Below are positions 56,808 through 64,000 of a stretch of 64,000 nucleotides of DNA, one piece after another (position 1 is the first letter of the stretch; the number at the start of each line of letters is the position of its first letter). A program made the translations under genes and the position numbers. The notes beneath the pieces are model-generated. The model did not search any database. It was given only the letters and a program-made list of their open reading frames with translations, and was not told the DNA's origin. This stretch comes from Pleodorina starrii (lineage: Eukaryota; Chlorophyta; Chlorophyceae; Chlamydomonadales; Volvocaceae), in contig BRXU01000004.1 of the NCBI GenBank assembly GCA_030267565.1, positions 5,887,001 through 5,951,000 of the forward strand, given 5' to 3'.

Positions 56808-56812
56808 TGTAA
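56808..56812 (+). promoter_or_regulatory. TGTAA polyadenylation signal of the giant gene
   Basis: First clear plus-strand TGTAA after the stop at 56287, giving a 3' UTR of about 0.5 kb. Confidence 0.55.
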
Positions 56813-57264
56813 CATGCATACATGCATGCAGTCAGTCAGTCAGTGTTGGTACATACATACATACCGGTCCATGCAGTGTTGCTTTGCTGTGTGCTCGCAT
56901 GCTCGTTTTCGGGGGGGGAGCGCGTTCCTTGGGGACTCACGAAGCGTAGCGCTTGATGGGGGTTGGGTGGGCTTGCTGCTGCGCTTCCTCTCCGTCGCGC
57001 GTGCGCTTGATGAGGGTTGTGCTGCTGCTGCCGCTGCTTTGCGGCCCTCGAGTGCGGGCGATGATGGGGGTGGGGCGTTGGGGTTGGTGGTGGTGATGGC
57101 GGGGATGGGTTATCCATGTATAGGTGGTGGTGGTGGGGGGGGGTGCGTGTGGTGTGTGGTATCGCCTCTCCCTCACGTTGGGGTGCCGTGCGGGGGGAAA
57201 ATGCAGGGGAAGGGGCGTGGGGTCGTGTGGGTCGACACGGGGCGATCAAAGGTGTCCCGGAGAC

Positions 57265-57678
57265 GCGCAGACGGCGAGGGGGGGGGGAGGGGGAGGCGTT
57301 CGGGTGCACCAAAAGGGCACCAAATGTACATAAACCGGTAAACGCCCGGCGCCGTCGCGGGTCCTACATAGGTCGTGTGCCTTCAGCACATGTTCTCCGT
57401 ACAGTCGTATGATTGTAAGATCAACAGGTCCTAGGTCGAATCCCGTTTTGTTACGGTAGTTAGCCCAGAGGGCGCAGACGGCGAGGGGGGGGGGGAGGGG
57501 GAGGCGTTCGGGTGCACCAAAAGGGCACCAAATGTACATAAACCGGTAAACGCCCGGCGCCGTCGCGGGTCCTACATAGGTCGTGTGCCTTCAGCACATG
57601 TTCTCCGTACAGTCGTATGATTGTAAGATCAACAGGTCCTAGGTCGAATCCCGTTTTGTTACGGTAGTTAGCCCAGAG
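57265..57678 (+). repeat. Tandem duplication, two 207-bp units
   Basis: Two nearly identical units (57265-57471 and 57472-57678) run from GCGCAGACGGCGAGG to TTACGGTAGTTAGCCCAGAG. Apart from one base in the poly-G run I see no difference between them. Each holds a TGTAA and a word like a tRNA B box, AGGTCGAATCCCG. The flanks differ, so the duplication looks recent. Confidence 0.93.
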
Positions 57679-59127
57679 GCGGGCGGGTGGAGCCCGGGAA
57701 ATGGGGGTTTGAGCGGCTGGCCCTACGTTTGGCCCTCCGTGCCCGCCCCGGGTAGAAGTGGAGGTGGAGGTGGCGTCAGTGGCGCCTCGTTCTCTGGAAC
57801 GGCTCGCCCGAGGAAGGGAATTGGAATGGGAATAGGGAAAGGGAATGGTACGGTATTTAGCGGTGATCTCGTCTTCTGTGTCGTTTCAGTTGATGCTTTG
57901 GGATCAGTTGAAAGGACCCAGAAGAAAGAGTCAAGGAAGGAAGGAACGCTACTGGTTCTCCACAAGGAATTTTGAGGACCCAACGAGGCAGGCGTTGTAG
58001 GTGTGGGCCCCGTTTACGTTGTTGCCGCACTCCACGTCCGGCCTGCTCGCCAGGGGCTCGCCCCACGCAACCCAGTCACTCGCTCCGTGACACATGCGGG
58101 CCGTCGCTTTCGCCAGACTTATCGTTGCGCATTACTCCCGGATACTCGCTTGCTACTTGCAAGTTCCGACAGCGGTAGTTCGAGGGGCGGGGAAGGGGCC
58201 CCACAGGGGTTCGCCAGGCTTGCGTAACTTGGACATAACACTGGAAGAGAGGCGTGGCGGGCGGCACAGGCAATCTATATTAACCAGTGCTCATTTGGGT
58301 CATTTTAAAAGAAACATCGGAGGATGGCAAGTGGATGGCGTTTGTCGAAGCTAGAGAAATAGGCACGGTACAGCAGGCCCTGGCAGGCCTCTAGGTTTTA
58401 TTTTGGACCCAAGGGAGTCCTTTCGTTAGAGGCCTCACACGTTTGCCTAGCCACTAAGCCTACTTGATTGACTGAGGAATACGCTCTGACACAGGCAGTT
58501 CGTGACCAGAACCTCGTAGGAAATATACGACAGTTAGCTGTCACGTGGCACGTGACATAACTTATTTGACTTATTTGACGCTTGTCCCAGGGACCTGGAT
58601 GTAATGTAAAGGGGCTGTAACAAGACTTTAAAGGATAGTCCTGCAATCTTCTTATTAATTTCAACGTCGAGCTGGTCTGCGCAAGCTGTCGCAGCGCTCA
58701 CTTGCCCAAACTTATGCATTGAAGCCATTTTGCATACTCTTCAGTTGCAAATCTTAAATGGACGTTCTAGGCTTTCAGGGAGGGCTCACAGTAAGGGGCG
58801 GGCGCAATCAGTACTGGTAATGAGAAACGGGATACGAGTGGCGCCCAATAAGGGTTTGATTTTTACGAGGCACTCGTGAATCTTTATACAGAAGATTCCT
58901 AAATAGTAAATTGATACCCCGTTTGGTTGGATTTCCCAACTTGCGGCAGGCAGAATGTACGGCAATCATAGGGCCTAACATGCACGGACGGCCCAGGTTC
59001 GCTCTTAGCTCTGGTTCCCTCTATGCAAAGTAGTGACTGATGTCGCGTATACACATGTCGGTTTATAAGAAAGTTAAGGCTTAGTGGACGGCTTACCGTG
59101 TGCAAATATCTGCAGCGGACGCCTGCA
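57679..59127. other. Region upstream of the MYB gene
   Basis: About 1.4 kb, less GC-rich than the genes. It should contain the MYB promoter at its right end. A minus-strand small open frame (57949-58095) is listed separately. A minus-strand ATG frame at 58728 (MASMHKFGQ...) has no phase-matched continuation that I can confirm. Confidence 0.4.
57949..58095 (-). CDS. Small open frame, possible terminal exon of an unidentified minus-strand gene
   Basis: 48 codons, from MCHGASDWVAWGEP to a C-terminus CLVGSSKFLVENQ and TAG. The composition is balanced (two Trp, three Cys, mixed charge), unlike the Pro/Arg-rich shadow frames nearby. The frame is open up to a TAA at 58132-58134, so it could be a complete small ORF or the last exon of a gene with earlier exons toward 58728. 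I know no family, no splice partner is confirmed and no minus-strand TGTAA follows closely. Confidence 0.22.
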   Translation of the reverse strand: MCHGASDWVAWGEPLASRPDVECGNNVNGAHTYNACLVGSSKFLVENQ

Positions 59128-60671
59128 ATGACTGCGAGCTTCTCAATCTCTGGTGACTATGTTCAGCCCCAAGGCGTTGCTACGTTTTGGCGGTAAGCGT
59201 GGATAATCGTCTTGGATCGTTTTACGAAGAAGAGAGCGTTATAGTGCAAGTTGCAAAACGGTACTTCTCGTTCCTGCTCGGCTTTCTCAGGCTGGAGGAA
59301 AACAAGGTGTTCGAGGTGGCATTAGCTAAGCATTTCATGGACGTAGACAGGTGCGCAAGCGGGCGACGCGGCTGCTTTGCTTGCGCCGCGTCGTGGACTG
59401 ACCTGTCACTCGCCTCTCAACCCCCAGATACGAGCGGATTGCTGCATATCTGCCCAACAAAACAGCCAGTGATGTACAGAAACGCTTTCGAGAACTCGAG
59501 GTGCGAATATGCCCACCGTAGTGCCTCTCCTCACGCTCTGGCAATGCGATTTACTACAGAACTTATGCGTAAGATCTTAATGATAATAATGATGATCACA
59601 ATTCCGTGTGCGCCTTGTCACAGGACGATTTGAGGCGCATTGAAGAAGACAGTGAGAGCGCCTCGGCCCAGAGCGCACCCTCGCCCGTCGTTCGCAGCGA
59701 AGAGAACGTAAGTTGGCAGATGGGCTGCGCGGCGCTACTCAGCTTACGCAAAATGGCAATGGCGGCATCTCACGCTCTTCAGTCTTTCGCATGCATGCAG
59801 GCCGCTAAGAAACCAAAGACGGATGTGCCTGCGAACGGTGATCGCCGTAAAGGCGTGCCATGGACCGAGGAAGAACACCGTTTGTTCCTCCTTGGGCTCG
59901 CGAAGTTTGGGAAAGGCGACTGGCGAAGCATCGCGCGCAACTTCGTCGTGTCGCGCACACCCACGCAGGTGCGGTTACAAACACCATCTGCATAATTACC
60001 CCCATCATAAACTACGTTTGCTAGAGGCATCGGGGTGTGGCTTGCTGTACTTCTTTCTGACGTCAGCATCGCGACCTCCAGTCCATCTCTCGCTCTGTTG
60101 GTTTGCAACAAGCATACCAACGGTCGACAGCCGCGGCAACAGATGAGCGAATCTCCTGGCCGTGCCGTATAGAGCCACCTAACTGCCTTTCCTTTGCTGC
60201 TCCGCCCAACGGTCCTCGGCCTTCGGTTATGAATCACACGCCCTGGCTCTGCAGGTGGCCAGCCACGCGCAAAAGTACTTTATCCGCTTAAACAGCCTCA
60301 ACAAGAAGGACAAGCGGCGCGCATCCATCCACGACATTACCAGCCCCACGCTGCCCGCGTCCGCCCTCAACGCGAACCCAACCACCGGCATTGCACCCAG
60401 CAACGCCGCCCCCGGGGCATCAGCGGCGGCCGCCAAGCCTCCGTCCGCAGCCGCCTCCGCAGCCCCCTCGTCGCCGGTGTCTGCGCCCACGGCTGCGGCG
60501 CCCACCGTCCAATCCGCAGCCGCGGCGGCCATGGCCGCCGCGGCGGCGGCAGCAGCGGCCAGCACGAGCAATGTCTTCGCCCAGCTGGCGATGCACGGCA
60601 TGTCCATTCCGCCGTCGGGGATGGTTCCGCCGATGGCGATGCCGTCGGCGCCGTTTATGGTCCAGGTATGA
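59128..60671 (+). CDS. Two-SANT MYB transcription factor, SHAQKYF class (DIVARICATA-like)
   Basis: Six exons: 59128-59192, 59291-59350, 59428-59500, 59624-59707, 59801-59968, 60255-60671; 288 residues. SANT 1 spans about residues 21-66 ([37 protein letters not shown]). SANT 2 starts at [20 protein letters not shown] (Trp115, Trp135) and runs into the signature VASHAQKYF at 151-159, then [14 protein letters not shown]. The SHAQKYF helix 3 binds I-box/TATCC-type DNA elements; SANT 1 in this class mainly mediates protein contacts. The last 110 residues are Ala/Pro/Ser-rich and end FMVQV. The ATG at 59128 was chosen because it restores phase 2 into the exon that completes the first SANT Trp. The end CAG|GTATGA could instead be a donor leading to further exons. 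Confidence 0.88.
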
Positions 60672-62869
60672 AGGGCGGCCGGCCCGAGGTTGGACTGACC
60701 GGCTGTCACCAGTTGGGGAGCTGCAGCGGAAATGGGGCATACGGAGGCGGCTTGCCGAATACTTCAGGTGTTTCGGAAGAGTCTCAAACGTGGAAAAAGT
60801 GCTTACTGGCTCCTGGACATTAACTTAGATACACATCATTGTGGTGGTGTATGGTGGTTGGTCGTTGGAAGCTCGTCGGATCTCGTTGGATCGTCTGTTT
60901 GTTTTTGAACGTGGTTTCAACGTCCTTGTTACGGGAACGTGCTTGGTTAACGTCAACGAACGGAAATAATGCCGTGAACGAAATACTGTCTGGTGGTCTG
61001 GGGGTGCGTTTGGTGCGCTCAGTGTTTTTGGTGGCATGGGTTGGTCTGGATGGGATGGCCCGGGAACGCCGCGCAAGGCTTTGCGGCTCAGAAGGGGGGG
61101 CCTTCGCCTTTCCCGGCGATGCCGCCACGCTACGGCTCTCGCGGATCTGCTTCCCTGCGCTTTTGCGTTTCCCGGGCTACGTTAAAACCACTCAGGATTA
61201 GGCAAATACGAAGCGGCCCGTGCACATGCATAATCAAGAGGTTGCGAGAGGGTCTTGTTTCGCAGTATTCGGCTTCAGCTGCGTCTGAATGCGCTCTCGA
61301 GTTGCTTCTCGGCCTCGTTTTCGCTGCGCCTGGGTTAGCGCTGTCGCTGCTCCCAACGAATTATAATATACTATTTTGAGAAGAGACAATGTGTGGGTTG
61401 CGTTCAAGGAGGGCTCGATGGCTGATGTCGCGTTTTTTTGGGAGCGCTGGGCGTTGCGCCAACGTTTCAGGGCGGTGCTTTGTTTACGTTTTTCTCCCAA
61501 AATCACGTGAACGGTGACGATGGCCAACAGCAACTGCTTGCTGTGCTCCTGCGCGTCTGCGCCTTGGGCGTGTCTGAGTTTGCGAGGTCGTTGGCCGTGC
61601 CGCGATGCCGCTGCAGCTGCGAGTTGATGTGCGCGTTGTCGGGAGTGTGTGCGCGGCCTGGTGTGCGTTGAGGAGAGTTTTCGTTCCCTTGTTGAAGTGG
61701 CTCCCCGAGTGCGTCCGACCTTATCTATTACGAGTGTCGTACGAGTGTTGAATCCTTCCCCAGGCCGCGACGGCGGCGGCGACGACGGCGCTTTGCTTTT
61801 CCTCCACAGCGCGCCTTTTTCCCGCGAGCGGTTCCGGCCGCCTGGTTGGGTTGGGTTGGGTTAAAGAAGATGTTTGCCCGAGTCCAGCCCGGCGTGTTGG
61901 TCTGTTTGGCTGGATTGGCGCAAGGGCCGGATGAGGGTAGCTGTGCAGGCTGCCGTCGAGCTCCCTCCCTTGACGCCGTTGTTGCCCTGGGTGGGTCTTG
62001 GAGCTCTTTTGTGCGGTGAGGGACGGAGGGGCGAGATAGCATCGCCCCTCCCAATGTACTTTGCGTTTTCGTTGTTCTCGGCTGCTGCTTGGCTCGTCTC
62101 TTGCCAAATCGGAGGGGCGGCGTTTTCGGTACTGTGCGTGAATGTGTATTTGTGGGCCCCCGCGTGTTGTGCTCGTCCCCGGAGAGACGGGCTCTTCCCG
62201 GGGGGCCGGCAGGTGAGGTCACGGCGGCCCCAAACCCCTGCAAAATTAGGCAGAGGATCGATCGAGTTTCGACCCGCACCGGCGAAAGCGATGGATCGAG
62301 TTTTGCGCCCGCCTTGCGGGGTTTGGTATTGGCACGTGTGGCTACTCGAATAAAGTGGAAGTGAGCCCATTTTGCGGGCCACCATATCGGCGCCGATGCA
62401 CACTGGCTCGGCACCGCGGAGGAAATTGTCGAAAATCGATGTGGAGCGCTCATAGGGCCCATCTAATGAATGGCAAAATGCCGGGGCTTCCGAGGGCGCA
62501 TACTTGGTGTCTGAGCGAATAATGCATAATGGCGGGTGGGCTTCTTAGGGCCCGATTTTCTGTGTCTTGGGTCTCCGTCTCAAGTACTAACATACATAAG
62601 TGTCTACGTGGAATTTTGGATAGATGTATCCCATCTGGGTCGGAAGGCAAGGCAACCGTTTTGTACGGGGGTGGGACCGGCGTGTTCGTTGTTGCGGTGT
62701 GGTGGTTGTTACAGTGGACTCCAGACACTCGGAGGGGGAGGTTGGAGCCAGCGAGCCCAAGTGGCCTTTCCTGCACTGCAGCGGGGGCGACTACCGTAGG
62801 GCATAAGAAAAAGCGTGTGGGGGAGAGCGCGAAAGTGACTTGGGAAAGACTATAGGATGGGCTCTGTAA
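60672..62869 (+). other. Probable long 3' UTR of the MYB gene
   Basis: No recognisable coding exon. The first plus-strand TGTAA that I see after the stop is at 62865-62869, implying a 2.2-kb 3' UTR or unseen 3' exons. Overlapping open frames on both strands near 61730-62460 have no motif. Confidence 0.35.
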
Positions 62870-64000
62870 ACTGATTAGTTTTCGTTTGTTGTTGCTGCTG
62901 CGTTGTCTCAACGAGGGTGTAGTTAACCATGACTGACTGACGTCGAGTGTTCCGTGGGTTGGGTTGGGCTGGCGCCCTGCCGCGCTGAGTCGCTCGACAG
63001 CGGCTCTGCCGCGCTGTGCTGCTGGGCTTCGGTGGTTGCCGCCCGTAGGTTGCGGCAATGCGGGTGACAGCGCCTTTCGGGAACCGCTGCTGGGGCTCAG
63101 GGCGGCGGTGGAGGCGGGGTTGTGCCTGTGATTGTGGTGTGGTGTGGCGAAGTGGGATGAGGCAGGTGCCTTCGTTCGAAGGGCTGCTGCAGCGGACGTT
63201 TACCGGTAGTCATACACATGTAAGAGAAAAGATGCAAGCAGTACGGTTCTCGAATCTCCTCAGGGGCGCGCTGTCCTTTGAAGATTCTTCCAAACGGAGC
63301 CCCACGATCCAGCACCTGCACTGGGGGAGACAGAGCAGTAAGATGTTGCAACTTCGGCAACTTCCGATCCGATCCTTTGGCTGTTGGGCAGCTCGAAGCC
63401 GTCAACCCCAGTCACGAACGCCGCTCGCTCTCGCCGTTCTACAGCCCTCAGGTCTCCTCAGGATTTCCCAGCAGGTACGGCTCCCGAAACAGCCCCGGGT
63501 GGTGGGCCCTTCACGCCTTCACGCCAGATCCCCCCTCACTTTCGGCGGTGGAACACGGCAGCCCTTGGCAGCAGCTCTGGAGGACCGTCGCGGCACCTGT
63601 CTTGTGCATTTGAGCAGCATCCAGGCGACCTCGGCCCACAGCTGCCGCCGACGCGACGCGAGACAGGGGGTATCCAGGCAGACTCCGACCCGTGGTCGCG
63701 ATGTTACCGGTAGTCGAGAAGACGAGAACTCGACAGCAAGATATTACAGGAGCGCGAAATGGAGTGAAGAGTCGATGTGGTGGAGAGAGGCGGGAGGAGA
63801 AACTCGCGGGACAAACCAAATCCCAGGGTGCTTCACCCCCCAGGGGCCAATTTGACGACCAGACGAATCCAGGCAACCCAACAACAAGAATATGTGCTCA
63901 AGAAAGCGTCGCGCGCTGATAATAGAGTGTGCGCCCACGCACAAACAAACACACTCTCAAAAGTCATTTCCCTTCTTGTCTGCACGCGTTCGCATAAAAT
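62870..64000. other. Unresolved right edge
   Basis: A plus-strand frame is open for 265 codons (63058-63855), and minus-strand frames overlap it (63097-63405, 63511-63876). None shows a family motif, so strand and coding status are unclear. TGTAA occurs at 63219-63223. Possible exon borders (TCTGTCTCCCCCAG on the minus strand near 63325, CAG|GTACGG on the plus strand near 63476) do not join into a convincing model. Confidence 0.3.

Noticed and set aside
58399..58728. Minus-strand frame starting MASMHKFGQ
   Set aside because: It could start a gene, but the only intron that would skip to the next open segment is about 25 bases, too short, and no further exon fits.

Overview
The window looks like nuclear DNA of a volvocine/chlamydomonadalean green alga. 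The genes are GC-rich and broken into many short exons. Donors are mostly GTGAG/GTGCG/GTGGG, 3' regions carry the TGTAA polyadenylation signal typical of chlorophyte algae, introns are full of simple repeats, and the deduced proteins contain long Ala/Gly/Pro runs. No bacterial-style operon, CRISPR array or viral gene was seen.

Layout: (1) 86-633 (+), the last two exons of a gene entering from the left, with a Cys-rich C-terminus. (2) 3201-4905 (+), a probable chloroplast-targeted acidic protein with two FTDxF...ALK repeats and a C-terminal coiled coil. (3) A tandem run of four minus-strand genes: ribosomal protein eL37 (7196-7907), mitochondrial formyltetrahydrofolate deformylase PurU (9966-13188), a TPR + PB1 protein of the plant Phox type (15153-22794), and a low-complexity Gln/Pro/Ala/Gly-rich protein (24642-27579). 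(4) A head-to-head gap of about 1 kb (27580-28546), followed by one very large plus-strand gene, 28547-56287, which I resolve into 38 phase-consistent exons encoding about 2,974 residues. Its C-terminal third contains a coiled-coil zone; I could not identify it. (5) A tandem 207-bp duplication at 57265-57678, then a plus-strand two-SANT MYB transcription factor of the SHAQKYF (DIVARICATA-like) class at 59128-60671. The last 3.3 kb is a probable long 3' UTR and unresolved sequence.

The exon models were built by hand. For every multi-exon gene I required reading phase to match across every intron, and the totals come out as whole codons (RPL37 94 aa, PurU 369 aa, TPR-PB1 707 aa, low-complexity protein 686 aa, giant protein 2,974 aa, MYB 288 aa, plastid protein 320 aa).

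The unusual material is mostly intronic. It includes a diverged inverted pair of retroelement gag zinc-knuckle fragments inside the TPR-PB1 gene, short dispersed elements shared among introns of the giant gene, period-5 arrays in six of its introns, an 870-bp pure polypyrimidine minisatellite against an acceptor, complementary repeats in introns 24 and 29, several GC-AG introns, and nine exact copies of the palindrome TACCGGTA. I saw no clear multi-gene system acting together: the neighbours are housekeeping and unrelated genes, and the candidates for novelty are the giant gene and its intron repeats.
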